Shown here piece after piece: positions 36,402 to 46,078 of a stretch of DNA of 64,000 nucleotides (the first letter of the stretch is position 1; each line of letters starts with the position of its first letter). A program made the translations under genes and the position numbers. The notes beneath the pieces were generated by a model. It saw only the letters and a program-made list of their open reading frames with translations, was not told the origin of the DNA and ran no database searches. This DNA comes from Ignavibacteriales bacterium (lineage in GTDB: Bacteria; Bacteroidota; Ignavibacteria; Ignavibacteriales; SURF-24): the NCBI GenBank assembly GCA_026390815.1, contig JAPLFH010000034.1, positions 37,572-101,571 of the forward strand, read 5' to 3'.

Positions 36402-37048
36402 TAATCGTTTTAAATGTTTTCATCATCATTCTTCTTTTTGCTTTATTTGGATATTCTCACTCATATTTGGCTTCTGTTAAGATTAAGCAGAAACTTGCAG
36501 CCAAATTTGGCAACAATATTGCTTTTTACCGATTTGCATATAATATCATTTCCATTTTTTCCTTTTACCTGATTTACGAGCTTTCACCTAAACCAGACGT
36601 TATTATTTATGACTTAAATTATCCGTTCGATATTATTATCTTTGTCCTGCAAATTTTAAGTTTTGCCGGATTGGTTTGGACCATATCCGATATAGATGGA
36701 AAGGAGTTTCTTGGTATTTCGCAAATTTTTAGGTGGCGTAAAAACAATTATTCAGAAAATGATTTGGATGAAATATCTGTTCTTAAAACCAACGGGTCTT
36801 ATAAGTACAGTCGTCATCCCATCTATCTCTTTTCGATACTTTTTCTTTTGTTTCGCCCAACAATGAGTTTATTTTATTTGGTATTTTTTATTTGTATTGT
36901 AATCTACTTTTACGTCGGTTCTTATTACGAAGAGAAAAAGTTGTTGGAAAAATTTGGTACTGAATATTATGAGTACAAACGAAGCGTTCCTAGAATTTTT
37001 CCGACTTTAAAAAAACTTGTAACAATTTTCGGATCGAATAAAAGTTAA
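36398..37048 (+). CDS. Isoprenylcysteine carboxyl methyltransferase-like membrane protein
   Basis: 216 aa with about five hydrophobic helices. The C-terminal half has YKYSRHPIYLFSILFLLF and SYYEEKKLLEKFGTEYYEYK, the AdoMet-binding pattern of the ICMT/PEMT-like and NnrU-like family. These are integral membrane methyltransferases of varied or unknown substrate. Its ATG overlaps the rpoN stop by 4 bases (ATGA), so it belongs to the same transcript. Confidence 0.75.
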   Translation: MIIVLNVFIIILLFALFGYSHSYLASVKIKQKLAAKFGNNIAFYRFAYNIISIFSFYLIYELSPKPDVIIYDLNYPFDIIIFVLQILSFAGLVWTISDIDGKEFLGISQIFRWRKNNYSENDLDEISVLKTNGSYKYSRHPIYLFSILFLLFRPTMSLFYLVFFICIVIYFYVGSYYEEKKLLEKFGTEYYEYKRSVPRIFPTLKKLVTIFGSNKS

Positions 37049-37117
37049 TATTATAATCAAAGTTTATGTTCAAGTGATAATAGTTTTTTATTTTCTAAAA
37101 TTTTCCGGTTGATTCTG

Positions 37118-38938
37118 ATGAAAAAATATTTTCTTGTTTCAGTTCTTCTATTCGTAAATCCATTCTATTTTGCACAGGATAATGAAAAAGAAGTTGCTAA
37201 AATTGGCAGCACATCTATAAATTCCCAGGAGTTTATTGAAAGATTTGAAATGACGCCTCGCCTTGGTCCTCAAAGTGAAAATAATCTTGAATTCGAAAAG
37301 AAAGACTTCCTTTATACTTTAATTGCAGAAAAACTCTGGGCAAAAAAAGCAAAGGAAATGAAATTAGATACTTTAGAAATTATTAAAACTACTACTGGAA
37401 TTTTGGAAAGAATGTACGTCCGCGATGCACTGTATAAAATTGAGGTCCTAAATAAAGCTACAATTCCTGATCAGGAATTAATTAAAGGAATATTCAGAAA
37501 CCAGGTAATGTTAAAAGTAAATTTTGCCTGGTCTAAAGATAAAAAATATATTAACGATTTATATAATGCTTTAAATGACGGCTTATCATTCGATTCTCTA
37601 CTTACCGATAAAGATAGTGTTATGGATGTTACCTTTGGACAGATGCAAGAACCTGTTGAGGATTCCTTGTATAAATTATTACCGGGTAAATATACAGCGC
37701 CAATCCAAGCGCCAACCGGTGATTGGTTTATTTTCCGTGTGAACAGCCGCGAAAAAAACATTCCCAAAGAGGAAGACTTAGAAAAAACAAATTCTAATGT
37801 TAAAAAAATTGTTAAGGAAAGGATCATTGATAAATTTTATAGAGATTTTTATGTGAAGTTTTTTGGCGGAATAAAAATTAATGCAAAGGGTTACCTTTTC
37901 TGGAGCTTTGCAGATAAAGCTATTAAAGTAATTGTTGAAAAGAAACAGAAAGAAAAAATTGCGGACAATGAAAAGATCTATTTGAATGATTATGATATTG
38001 CAAAAATTAAACATGAGTTTGGAAGCGATACATTAAAACAGCCTTTTATTGCGTTTGAAAAAGATCCGGTACCGTTTGGTCAATTCCTGGATGAGTTTGC
38101 CTTTGAGGGCTTCTTTACAACAACCACAGATAGTAATAAAATAAAAGCTAAGCTATATTCAAGAGTTAAAAATTTTATTGAACACGAATTACTTACTCGT
38201 GAAGGATATAAACGCGGTTTACAGAATCTTCCTGAAGTAAAAACTGAATTGAAAATGTGGAGTGATTATTATTTATCGCAAATCTTCCGAACAAGATTTC
38301 TTGACTCAGCAAAAGTTACAGATAACGAAGTTTATAATTACTATAAGAGTAAGAACAAAGAAATTTTAATTCCAAAACAGGTGAACATTATTGAAGTCCT
38401 TACCGATAGCCTTGAAGTAATAGAAAAAGTTTTGGATGGATTAAAGAACGGGCAGGATATGCGTGAGCTTGCAAAAAAATATACGCAAAGAAAATGGACT
38501 AAAGATAAAGATGGTGAGTTTGGATTTTTTCCTGTTACTATGTACGGAGATATTGGTAGGATATCAAGCTCCATGGAAATTGGTGAAGTCTATGGTCCAT
38601 TAAAACTTCCTGAGGGTTATTCTATATTTAAATTGATCGACAAGAAAGATGCAAGTAAGGAAGAACCGAAACCATTTGAAGATATTAAAGATGATGTAAA
38701 GAAAAATTTAATGGCTTCAAAACTACAGAACTCAATTGTTAATTATACTGTAAAACTTGCAAACGAATATGGTGTTTCTGTTGACGAAACTGTTTTAAAA
38801 CAGATTAAAGTAACATATATTGTAATGTTTGCTTACAGGTACATGGGCTTTGGCGGTCGGATTGTTGCTGTTCCGATGTCTCCCCCATTTAATGATTGGG
38901 TTAACCAATGGCTTAAGAGTAAAAAGGATTTACCATAG
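37118..38938 (+). CDS. Periplasmic parvulin-type peptidyl-prolyl isomerase
   Basis: 606 aa from the ATG at 37118; an upstream TTG is in frame but less likely. A signal peptide (MKKYFLVSVLLFVNPFYFAQ) is followed by a helical chaperone-like part and a PpiC domain (~415-520: VNIIEVLTDSLEVIEKVLDG, then LAKKYTQRKWTKDKDGEFGF and GEVYGPLKLPEGYSIFKLID). The layout resembles SurA/PrsA-type foldases that assist outer-membrane or secreted proteins. It lies between the rpoN group and hslVU. Confidence 0.82.
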   Translation: MKKYFLVSVLLFVNPFYFAQDNEKEVAKIGSTSINSQEFIERFEMTPRLGPQSENNLEFEKKDFLYTLIAEKLWAKKAKEMKLDTLEIIKTTTGILERMYVRDALYKIEVLNKATIPDQELIKGIFRNQVMLKVNFAWSKDKKYINDLYNALNDGLSFDSLLTDKDSVMDVTFGQMQEPVEDSLYKLLPGKYTAPIQAPTGDWFIFRVNSREKNIPKEEDLEKTNSNVKKIVKERIIDKFYRDFYVKFFGGIKINAKGYLFWSFADKAIKVIVEKKQKEKIADNEKIYLNDYDIAKIKHEFGSDTLKQPFIAFEKDPVPFGQFLDEFAFEGFFTTTTDSNKIKAKLYSRVKNFIEHELLTREGYKRGLQNLPEVKTELKMWSDYYLSQIFRTRFLDSAKVTDNEVYNYYKSKNKEILIPKQVNIIEVLTDSLEVIEKVLDGLKNGQDMRELAKKYTQRKWTKDKDGEFGFFPVTMYGDIGRISSSMEIGEVYGPLKLPEGYSIFKLIDKKDASKEEPKPFEDIKDDVKKNLMASKLQNSIVNYTVKLANEYGVSVDETVLKQIKVTYIVMFAYRYMGFGGRIVAVPMSPPFNDWVNQWLKSKKDLP

Positions 38939-38990
38939 ATGCTTTGTTTAATTGCTTTACAAAAAAAATAATTATGAAATCATGCCCTGC

Positions 38991-39045
38991 TCACAAGCGA
39001 ATTAACAAAGTTGCACGGGCAGGCTTGTCTTTCAGCAGGCAGGTA
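38991..39045. repeat. Imperfect palindrome upstream of hslV
   Basis: CCTGCTCACAAGC and the later GCTTGT...AGCAGG are inverted copies, with GGCAGG repeats inside (GGGCAGG, CAGGCAGG). It resembles a degraded member of the GC-rich palindromic repeats also seen at 4.8 kb and near 63.85 kb. It is in the leader region of hslVU and could affect its expression. Confidence 0.4.
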
Positions 39046-39077
39046 CAAAAATTATAAAATTTAATTTGGAGAAAGAA

Positions 39078-39620
39078 TTGGGTAAAAAAGTTAGATCAAC
39101 CACAATAATAGGAGTCATTCATAATGGTGAGGCTGCTATCGGAGGCGATGGACAGGTAACACTTGGCAACACTGTTATGAAACATAATTCCCTGAAGATA
39201 CGAAAACTGTACGATGGAAAAGTATTGTGCGGCTTTGCCGGCGCTGCCGCGGATGCATTTACTTTGCTGGAAAGATTTGAAGAAAAACTTGAGCAATACC
39301 GGGGAAACGTAAGTCGTGCTGCAGTAGAACTGGCAAAAGACTGGCGGACAGATAAATATCTCCGCAAACTAGAGGCGATGCTTGCAATTATTTCTGAGGA
39401 TCAGGCGCTGATTGTCTCCGGTACCGGCGATATTATTGAACCTGACGATAAAATTGTTGCAATTGGTTCCGGTGGAATGTATGCATTGTCTGCTGCTAAG
39501 ATGCTTAAAAAGTACAGTCAGCTTACGGCAAAAGAAATTGTTGCCGAATCATTAAAGGTAGCATCCGAAATTTGCATTTATACTAATGAAAAAATTAATG
39601 TTGAGGTAATACAGAAATAA
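39078..39620 (+). CDS. hslV: ATP-dependent protease peptidase subunit HslV
   Basis: 180 aa from TTG 39078, chosen because GGAGAAAG (39068-39075) lies 6 bases upstream; an earlier TTG at 39066 would sit before this site. After removal of a short propeptide, Thr8 in RSTTIIGV becomes the N-terminal nucleophile. [31 protein letters not shown] and [13 protein letters not shown] are classic HslV. Two hexamers form the proteolytic core capped by HslU. Its TAA overlaps the hslU ATG by one base. Confidence 0.95.
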   Translation: MGKKVRSTTIIGVIHNGEAAIGGDGQVTLGNTVMKHNSLKIRKLYDGKVLCGFAGAAADAFTLLERFEEKLEQYRGNVSRAAVELAKDWRTDKYLRKLEAMLAIISEDQALIVSGTGDIIEPDDKIVAIGSGGMYALSAAKMLKKYSQLTAKEIVAESLKVASEICIYTNEKINVEVIQK

Positions 39621-41011
39621 TGGAATCAAAAATAAAAAATGAAGGAATAAAAGGATTAACCCCATCTCAAACTGTTGTGGAGCTTGATAAATATATTATC
39701 GGACAGGATGATGCAAAACGCGCTGTTGCAATCGCTTTAAGAAACAGATGGAGAAGACAGCAGGTTAAAGAGGAATTGAGGGAAGAAATTTTACCGAACA
39801 ATATAATTCTTATAGGTCCTACCGGTGTTGGAAAAACAGAAATTGCGCGCCGTCTTGCAAAACTATCCGGAGCGCCGTTCATCAAAGTAGAAGCTTCTAA
39901 GTTTACAGAAGTCGGTTATGTTGGTAGAGATGTTGAATCGATGATACGCGACCTTACTGAACTTGCTGTTAACATGGTAAAAAGTGAAAAGACTGGTGAA
40001 GTACAGGAGAAGGCAGAAAAAATTGCCGAGGAAAGAATTCTTGATCTGCTTATTCCGCCTGTTAAAAAACCAGCTTCCGCACAAGAAAACAATAACGTTG
40101 ATGAAACTGATGAAGTATATCAGAATCAAAAAACCCGCGAATGGATGAAACAGAAACTTAAAAACGGCGAGCTTGATGATAAAATGATTGAGTATGATTT
40201 TGCGTCACAATCAGGGGTTGGTATGCAAGTGCTTGGTCCATTCGGGCTTGACGATATGGGCATTAACATACAGGAAATTATGAGCAACATAATGCCAAAG
40301 AAAAAGAAGAAAAAGAAAACTGCAATTAAAGACGCACGCGAAATTTTTATCCAGGAAGAAGCGCAGAAATTAATTGATATGGAAGCGGTTCAGAAAGAAG
40401 CAATTTCCCGTGTTCAGGATTCCGGGATTGTTTTTATTGATGAGATAGATAAAATAGCCGGCAGCGGAAGCAAAGCAATGGGACCAGATGTTTCCCGCGA
40501 AGGCGTTCAAAGGGACTTACTTCCAATTGTGGAAGGCTCGAATGTTAATACAAAATACGGCGTTGTAAAAACCGATCACGTTTTATTTATTGCTTCCGGC
40601 GCATTTCATGTTTCCAAACCATCTGATCTGATTCCAGAACTTCAGGGTCGTTTTCCAATCCGTGTTGAATTGAAAAGCTTAACCGAAGAAGATTTTGTTA
40701 AAATCCTTACCTTGCCGCAGAACGCATTGCTGAAACAATATGCGGCTCTCCTTCAAACAGAAGGCGTTGAAATAGAATTTAAGGAGGATGGGATTTTAGA
40801 AATTGCTCGCATTGCAACCTTAGTAAATGAGCAGGTAGAAAACATTGGTGCCAGAAGGCTGCATACAATTTTAACAACCTTACTTGATGACATTCTTTTC
40901 GATGTTCCGGATAAACTTCCGGAAGGTACAGTTACTATTACCGGAAAAATGGTAAAGGATAAACTTGAAAGAATTGTTATGAACAGAGATTTGAGTAAAT
41001 ACATTTTATAG
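39620..41011 (+). CDS. hslU: ATP-dependent protease ATPase subunit HslU
   Basis: 463 aa AAA+ unfoldase. It opens with [20 protein letters not shown], has Walker A in [20 protein letters not shown], the pore loop region [19 protein letters not shown], and Walker B in [13 protein letters not shown]. The inserted I-domain ends with a very basic stretch ([16 protein letters not shown]). It closes with the family ending ...DLSKYIL, which contacts HslV. It unfolds substrates for HslV in the cytoplasm. The overlap with hslV ensures matched synthesis. Confidence 0.96.
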   Translation: MESKIKNEGIKGLTPSQTVVELDKYIIGQDDAKRAVAIALRNRWRRQQVKEELREEILPNNIILIGPTGVGKTEIARRLAKLSGAPFIKVEASKFTEVGYVGRDVESMIRDLTELAVNMVKSEKTGEVQEKAEKIAEERILDLLIPPVKKPASAQENNNVDETDEVYQNQKTREWMKQKLKNGELDDKMIEYDFASQSGVGMQVLGPFGLDDMGINIQEIMSNIMPKKKKKKKTAIKDAREIFIQEEAQKLIDMEAVQKEAISRVQDSGIVFIDEIDKIAGSGSKAMGPDVSREGVQRDLLPIVEGSNVNTKYGVVKTDHVLFIASGAFHVSKPSDLIPELQGRFPIRVELKSLTEEDFVKILTLPQNALLKQYAALLQTEGVEIEFKEDGILEIARIATLVNEQVENIGARRLHTILTTLLDDILFDVPDKLPEGTVTITGKMVKDKLERIVMNRDLSKYIL

Positions 41012-41021
41012 AATAATCTGG

Positions 41022-41049
41022 GCGGGTGCATTACCCGCTCCGGTATTTT
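41022..41049 (+). terminator. Probable terminator after hslU
   Basis: GCGGGT...ACCCGC, a 6-bp GC-rich stem with a 5-base loop 10 bases after the hslU stop. A run of five T comes 6 bases later, so it is imperfect. It sits between convergent genes. Confidence 0.5.
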
Positions 41050-41813
41050 TATTTAAGCAATTCGTTAATTCTCTTTTTAATAATTTCTTCCTTGTTATTA
41101 CTAAACTCAAGAGTGTAATTTTTTAATTTTTCTATTTTGGTTTCTAAAGTCTTTAATTCTTCTTTTCGTTGTACTTCACGTAAATTAAATAAATCTCTAA
41201 GAATAGATTCTACCTTTTGTCGAATTTCCTTCTGTTCAGATTTATCAACTTTTTTATATTGCAATCCTAATAATTCAGCTTGTAAATCAAGTGATAAAAT
41301 TTTTTCAGTTCGGCTTTCAGTTTTCTGGTTATAAATAAAACCACTTCTGCTTGTGTAACTAAGTGAAGTTTGGTGAAGAAGTGTATAATATTTATTCAAA
41401 TCTAATTTTTTCACTTCTATTAAGTTTTGTTTGACCTCTGCAGGAAGGTCTTTTAACAATTTTGCTTCTAAATCATCCGGGAGCCAAACATTTTTTCCCT
41501 CATACTTAAGTTGAATATCTAATTTTGTAATTGATCCCGAAGAAATTTTTACATTTTCAATAATGGTTGGTTTATAACCTTCCAAGCTACATTCTACTTT
41601 ATAAATCCCTTCAGGAATATTTGTAATAATATATTCTCCATTTTGGATTGAAGCTGCACCAAGCTGAGTTTCTGATAAAAAGATGCTTGCAGCAAGTAAC
41701 GGATTACTTGTTCCAGCGTCTATTACCCTACCAAATAGCTTCCCCTTTTGAGCTTCTAAAGCAGCTGAAGAGGTAAATAATAAAATTAACGGGATGAAGA
41801 ATTTTAGTATCAT
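41049..41813 (-). CDS. Exported protein with a carboxypeptidase-regulatory-like beta domain
   Basis: 254 aa with a signal peptide (LILLFTSSAALEAQ). Residues ~22-105 (GKLFGRVIDAGTSNPLLAAS, NGEYIITNIPEGIYKVECSL) form a CarboxypepD_reg-like beta sandwich, common in TonB receptors and surface proteins of this group. The remaining ~150 residues are charged and helical with a coiled-coil end (LKTLETKIEKLKNYTLEF). It is downstream of the sigma/anti-sigma pair on the same strand and may be one of its targets. Confidence 0.75.
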   Translation of the reverse strand: MILKFFIPLILLFTSSAALEAQKGKLFGRVIDAGTSNPLLAASIFLSETQLGAASIQNGEYIITNIPEGIYKVECSLEGYKPTIIENVKISSGSITKLDIQLKYEGKNVWLPDDLEAKLLKDLPAEVKQNLIEVKKLDLNKYYTLLHQTSLSYTSRSGFIYNQKTESRTEKILSLDLQAELLGLQYKKVDKSEQKEIRQKVESILRDLFNLREVQRKEELKTLETKIEKLKNYTLEFSNNKEEIIKKRINELLK

Positions 41814-41887
41814 AATACTCGTTCCTTATAAATAATTTTTATTTCTGTGGGCATTTATTATCCGGGTGAATTAAGTTCTCAAATAGT

Positions 41888-42346
41888 TCAGAGTGGCTTT
41901 TCTTCTATCTCTTTTATCAACAAATTTAATCTCCTGTTTAAGTTCGATACCTCTAAATTCCAATCACCATCTTTAACATAATTAGTTTTGCTAACTACGG
42001 ATGTCGGATTGGTTTTATCTTTCAACAAGGAATTAACAGTTGGATTTTCTTTTATCTTGTCAGATGATATTACAAAGCCGATTATTACAGCAGCAGCAGC
42101 TGCAAGATATATCAACCCTTTCCTGAAATAATTAGCCTTTTTGTTTCTGTAAGGATGGTGTATATCTATTCCCTGTAATTTAACATTAGCATAAAGATTC
42201 CGGGTTTTCCGTTTCAGCCCGGTGTATTCTGATAGAAAAATTTTGCATTCGGCACAGCTTTCTATATGTTGATTGAGCATCTCTCGTTCTTTTTCATTTA
42301 AATCGCCTTCAACAAGCCGAAAGATTTTTTCTTCATAATCATGCAT
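41888..42346 (-). CDS. Membrane-bound anti-sigma factor with a zinc-binding N-terminus
   Basis: 152 aa. The cytoplasmic N-terminus has the anti-sigma zinc motif His-x3-Cys-x2-Cys in HIESCAECKIFL, and one membrane helix follows (GLIYLAAAAAVIIGFVISS). The C-terminal part would be periplasmic. It is encoded 9 bases after the ECF sigma factor, the usual arrangement in which the anti-sigma holds the sigma until an envelope signal is received. The signal is unknown. Confidence 0.85.
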   Translation of the reverse strand: MHDYEEKIFRLVEGDLNEKEREMLNQHIESCAECKIFLSEYTGLKRKTRNLYANVKLQGIDIHHPYRNKKANYFRKGLIYLAAAAAVIIGFVISSDKIKENPTVNSLLKDKTNPTSVVSKTNYVKDGDWNLEVSNLNRRLNLLIKEIEEKPL

Positions 42347-42355
42347 GGTTTGCCT

Positions 42356-42841
42356 TCATTCATTAAATAATTTTCTTAATCGTTGTTTCGCTCTGAATAG
42401 TTTAACCTTAACATTCTCAACTGATTGCCCTGTTATTTCAGCAATTTGCTTGTAAGAGTTACCTTCGTAATCGCGCAGGTAAATAATTTCATTTTGTTCA
42501 TCTGTTAACATCTTCATCGCATCTTTCAGTGAAATCAGGTTATCGTAATCGGGATTATTTATCGCTTCAAATAAATTGTCATCTAATTTTTCAGCAGAAT
42601 GTTTTCTGCTTCTTAACCTGTCGTAACAATAGTTTCTTGTTAAAGTAAACAACCAGGTTTTTAAACTGCAGTCTTCTCTGAAAGTATTTTTATTCTCAGT
42701 ATATTTTAGAAAAACTTCCTGAACTGCATCCTGGGCGTCATATGAATTCCTTAAAATGCTGAATGAGTATCTTAAAATATCTTCCGCATAAAGTTTAAAA
42801 TGGTCTGTAAGTGAAATATTTTCTTCTTTTATCTTATACAT
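42356..42841 (-). CDS. ECF sigma-70 factor (module 1)
   Basis: 161 aa. Region 2 contains DILRYSFSILRNSYDAQDAV and KTWLFTLTRNYCYDRLRSRK; region 4 has LTDEQNEIIYLRDYEGNSYK and QSVENVKVKLFRAKQRLRKL. It is paired with the anti-sigma gene downstream. It is clearly paralogous to the sigma factor at 45575-46075, with long shared stretches. Divergent from the HAD phosphatase gene 134 bases away. Confidence 0.92.
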   Translation of the reverse strand: MYKIKEENISLTDHFKLYAEDILRYSFSILRNSYDAQDAVQEVFLKYTENKNTFREDCSLKTWLFTLTRNYCYDRLRSRKHSAEKLDDNLFEAINNPDYDNLISLKDAMKMLTDEQNEIIYLRDYEGNSYKQIAEITGQSVENVKVKLFRAKQRLRKLFNE

Positions 42842-42975
42842 TATTTTTCAATTACAACGTAGACGGGGAACTGTGTTAAAAGTTACAAATTTATTTTCAC
42901 ATTCTTTGTTTGTATATAATTGAAAATTGAATACATTTCTTATCAAAATATTTACGATGGATAAAGAATTGAATT

Positions 42976-43629
42976 ATGAAAACAATTAAATCAATTTCAA
43001 AAGCTATTATTTTAGGTGTTCTGCTGCCAGCCTATATTGGATGCTCTTCTTCACTTTTAAATCTTGCGGATTCAAAAAAGATGATTAAAAAATATTATGA
43101 AACCGGTGAATACAATGCTGAATTGAATAAGATTGTTTTGAATGCAATCGTGGACTTCAAAAATGTAGAAGTACAAAAAAACTCTGTTGTAATTTTTGAT
43201 GTTGATGATACTGCAATTTCCAACTATGAATTTATGAAAAGTATGGATTTCGGGAATGTTTCTTCCGCCTGGGATAAATATATGGTCGACTCTAACGCAC
43301 CTGTAATTCCGGAAATTAAAATGCTATACGATTTTTTAATAAGCCGTAGAATCAAAATTATTTTTCTTAGCGGAAGGAACTACAAAAATTATGAGGGAAC
43401 ATATAAAAACCTGAAGAACGCAGGTTATAATGATTTTGACACACTAATTGTAAGATCGGAGGGTCAATTAAATTCCCCCGCTTCAGATTATAAAAGTATT
43501 GAACGATTGGTTATAGCAAATTTGGGTTACAATATAATTGGTTGCGTTGGAGATCAGCAAAGCGATCTTGAAGGCGGCAACGCTGGAATTAAAATTAAAC
43601 TGCCAAACTATTTATATTTTGTCGAGTAA
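42976..43629 (+). CDS. HAD-family acid phosphatase lipoprotein (subfamily IIIB-like)
   Basis: 217 aa with a lipoprotein signal ending at IGCSS. HAD motifs are present: VIFDVDDTAISN (nucleophile and acid Asp), IIFLSGRN (motif II) and CVGDQQSDLEGG (motif IV). They fit the secreted class B/HAD acid phosphatase family (PF03767) that dephosphorylates organic phosphates outside the cytoplasm. It lies between the two sigma modules and upstream of the phosphodiester glycosidase; joint phosphate scavenging is possible but unproven. Confidence 0.85.
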   Translation: MKTIKSISKAIILGVLLPAYIGCSSSLLNLADSKKMIKKYYETGEYNAELNKIVLNAIVDFKNVEVQKNSVVIFDVDDTAISNYEFMKSMDFGNVSSAWDKYMVDSNAPVIPEIKMLYDFLISRRIKIIFLSGRNYKNYEGTYKNLKNAGYNDFDTLIVRSEGQLNSPASDYKSIERLVIANLGYNIIGCVGDQQSDLEGGNAGIKIKLPNYLYFVE

Positions 43630-43757
43630 AAATATTCAGCACACAAGAAATTATTAAATTGAAAAATCGTTTTATTGTTAATCTCTAAATCGATTGTGAC
43701 AGTTGAACAAACTATGTCTTCCAGAACAAAATTAATTAAGTAATAAATTGTATTAAG

Positions 43758-45416
43758 ATGAAAAAAATAACTCTATTACTTTTTCTATTCACGATTTCCA
43801 CCTTCCCACAACCAATAACCTGGACAGAATTAACCAGTACCTACAATCTTCCGGATGGAGTAAAACTTTATAAGGGAGAACAACAAACACCATCTCTACT
43901 TAAAATAAATTACCTTGATGTTGATATGCGAAGTAAAAATGTTGCTATCCGGTCTTACTTATCTCCATCAGCAAGCGGAGAAATTGTTCCTTCATTTGTA
44001 AAACGGGTTGGAGCAATTGCCGGAATTAATGGCGGCTATTTCGGAAGCGGAGTATCCTATTCGGCAGTTATCGATCTGGCGCAGGTTCTGGCAAAAAATA
44101 TTGCAAGTGTTACAAGAGATGGTAAATCTTATCCAATAACAAGAAGTTTATTTGGAATAACTGAAACACGCGAAATGTCAATCGATTGGATTTATCATTT
44201 TGGTGCCAAGATAAATGATATCCGTAGATTTGAAAATCCATCACCAAATGCTCAAGGAACACCGGCACCTGCTCCCACACCTTCGAAGGGAACGGTATAT
44301 TACGATTTATTGGTGGGTATTGGCGGAGGACCAAGATTAATTAAAAATGGAAGTATTAATATCACTTATGACCAGGAAGTTTTTTGGGGATCGGGAATAA
44401 ACGGAGAAAGTACAAATCCGCGAACCGCAGTTGGAATTACACAAGAACAACATGTAATCATGCTTACTGTTGATGGCAGGCAAGCCGCAAGTGCTGGAGT
44501 TAATCTGCAGGATTTAGCTAAGATTATGTTAAACCTCGGATGCATCGACGCAATGAATTTAGACGGCGGCGGTTCAACTCAATTGGCAGCTGGGGACAAA
44601 TACGTTAATTCACCTTCTGAACAGCGCGCTGTTCCTACCATTCTTGCTGTTGTAAAAGCTGATTCAGTTCCATTCCTTCCACCAATCTACTTCAACAAAA
44701 AAATTGATAACGGTGATGTTGAATGTAAATTTTTCGGCAGCGGCTGGACTGTTTCTAACATAGGAGGATATTGGGGTTCAACTCCAGCCCAGATTGCACT
44801 AAAAGGAAATGGAGAAAACTATTCAATCTTCAATCTCAACTTGTCCAAATCTTCCCAATATGATGTTTTTGGCTGGTGGGTTTCCGCATCTAACAGATGC
44901 AAGGATACTCCATTTATAATCAAACATAAAAACGGATCTGATACTGTGCGGATTGATCAAACTGTTAACGGTTCAAAATGGAATAAGATTGGCACATTTA
45001 CTTTCTCTGGTGATTCAACTGACAAAGTAACAATCTCCAACGCGGCAACCCAAGGCGATTATGTTGTGGTTGATGCTGTTCGAATTATTTCCTACGATTC
45101 CACTCTAATTACCAGCGTTGAAAATAACAAAAAGAATTCGGTCCCATCGGCATTTACACTTTTTCAGAATTACCCAAATCCTTTTAATCCAACAACTGTC
45201 ATCAGTTATCAGTTGCCTGTTTCAGGTTTTGTAACTTTAAAAGTTTTTGATTTTCTTGGTAACGAAATTGCAACACTTGTTAATGAAGATAAATCTGCGG
45301 GAAATTACTATTGTCAATGGTCAATTGTAAACGATCAATTGCCAAGTGGTGTTTATTTCTATCAACTTCGCACAGCTAATTTTACTGAAACTAAAAAGCT
45401 TTTAATTCTAAAATAA
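43758..45416 (+). CDS. Secreted phosphodiester glycosidase (NAGPA domain) with a type IX-like sorting domain
   Basis: 552 aa with a signal peptide (LLLFLFTISTFPQ). The NAGPA domain (~60-305; PF09992) shows AGINGGYFGSG, HVIMLTVDGRQ and IDAMNLDGGGSTQ. Relatives cleave N-acetylglucosamine 1-phosphodiesters. A beta domain at ~315-450 resembles the golvesin C-terminal/xanthan-lyase type. The last ~85 residues begin FTLFQNYPNPFNPTTVISYQ, the sorting domain shared with the GH13 protein at 9.0 kb. It likely works at the cell surface on phosphorylated glycans. Confidence 0.88.
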   Translation: MKKITLLLFLFTISTFPQPITWTELTSTYNLPDGVKLYKGEQQTPSLLKINYLDVDMRSKNVAIRSYLSPSASGEIVPSFVKRVGAIAGINGGYFGSGVSYSAVIDLAQVLAKNIASVTRDGKSYPITRSLFGITETREMSIDWIYHFGAKINDIRRFENPSPNAQGTPAPAPTPSKGTVYYDLLVGIGGGPRLIKNGSINITYDQEVFWGSGINGESTNPRTAVGITQEQHVIMLTVDGRQAASAGVNLQDLAKIMLNLGCIDAMNLDGGGSTQLAAGDKYVNSPSEQRAVPTILAVVKADSVPFLPPIYFNKKIDNGDVECKFFGSGWTVSNIGGYWGSTPAQIALKGNGENYSIFNLNLSKSSQYDVFGWWVSASNRCKDTPFIIKHKNGSDTVRIDQTVNGSKWNKIGTFTFSGDSTDKVTISNAATQGDYVVVDAVRIISYDSTLITSVENNKKNSVPSAFTLFQNYPNPFNPTTVISYQLPVSGFVTLKVFDFLGNEIATLVNEDKSAGNYYCQWSIVNDQLPSGVYFYQLRTANFTETKKLLILK

Positions 45417-45423
45417 AATTTTC

Positions 45424-45466
45424 GTGGAATATTGGAATGTAACATTATGGTTAACCAATATCCCAC
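45424..45466 (+). terminator. Long hairpin after the phosphodiester glycosidase
   Basis: Arms GTGGAATATTGG (45424-45435) and CCAATATCCCAC (45455-45466) pair with one mismatch, and an inner TAAC/GTTA pair can extend the fold. A weak T-rich stretch follows. It probably separates this gene from the sigma operon downstream. Confidence 0.5.
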
Positions 45467-45574
45467 AATTCCATTTTGCCATATATTCTTTTCTTATAAG
45501 TGATATTATCCAGCCCTTTCATTTATTTCAATTGCTTTGTAACTTTCGCCAGCTTCAATTGTCTATTTATTAGA

Positions 45575-46075
45575 ATGAATAAAAATCTTCCGGAACAGAA
45601 TATAGAAAAGATATCCATCACCGAATTGTTTGACAGATTCTCAACTGAGATATACCGCTATTCATTTAGCATCCTAAAGGATTATGATGAAGCAAGTGAT
45701 GCTGTTCAGGAAACTTTTGTGAAATTTGCAGAAAATGAAGAATCATTTAAAGGACAATGTTCCTACAAAACCTGGCTTATAATTATTGCACGTAATTATT
45801 GTTATAACCGAAGAAGAAGTGGTGATTTTAAAAGTCTTAAAATTGATGAAGAGAATTTTAACGAGAGCTATGAGCTGCAACTTGATTGGAGAATATCATT
45901 AAAAAACGCCCTGATGAAATTAACCGATGAACAAAACGAGCTGATTTATCTGGTTGATTATGCGGGTTATTCTTATAAAGAAATAGCAGAATTAACAAAG
46001 CAATCATTGGAGAATATTAAAATCAAAATATTCCGTGCCAGGCAGGAATTAAGAAAGTATTTGAAAGAGAGGTAA
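45575..46075 (+). CDS. ECF sigma-70 factor (module 2)
   Basis: 166 aa from ATG 45575; a longer reading upstream lacks sigma features. Region 2 has EIYRYSFSILKDYDEASDAV and KTWLIIIARNYCYNRRRSGD; region 4 has LTDEQNELIYLVDYAGYSYK and QSLENIKIKIFRARQELRKY. It is a close paralogue of the factor at 42.4-42.8 kb on the opposite strand. Its anti-sigma follows after 3 bases. Confidence 0.92.
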   Translation: MNKNLPEQNIEKISITELFDRFSTEIYRYSFSILKDYDEASDAVQETFVKFAENEESFKGQCSYKTWLIIIARNYCYNRRRSGDFKSLKIDEENFNESYELQLDWRISLKNALMKLTDEQNELIYLVDYAGYSYKEIAELTKQSLENIKIKIFRARQELRKYLKER

Positions 46076-46078
46076 AGA

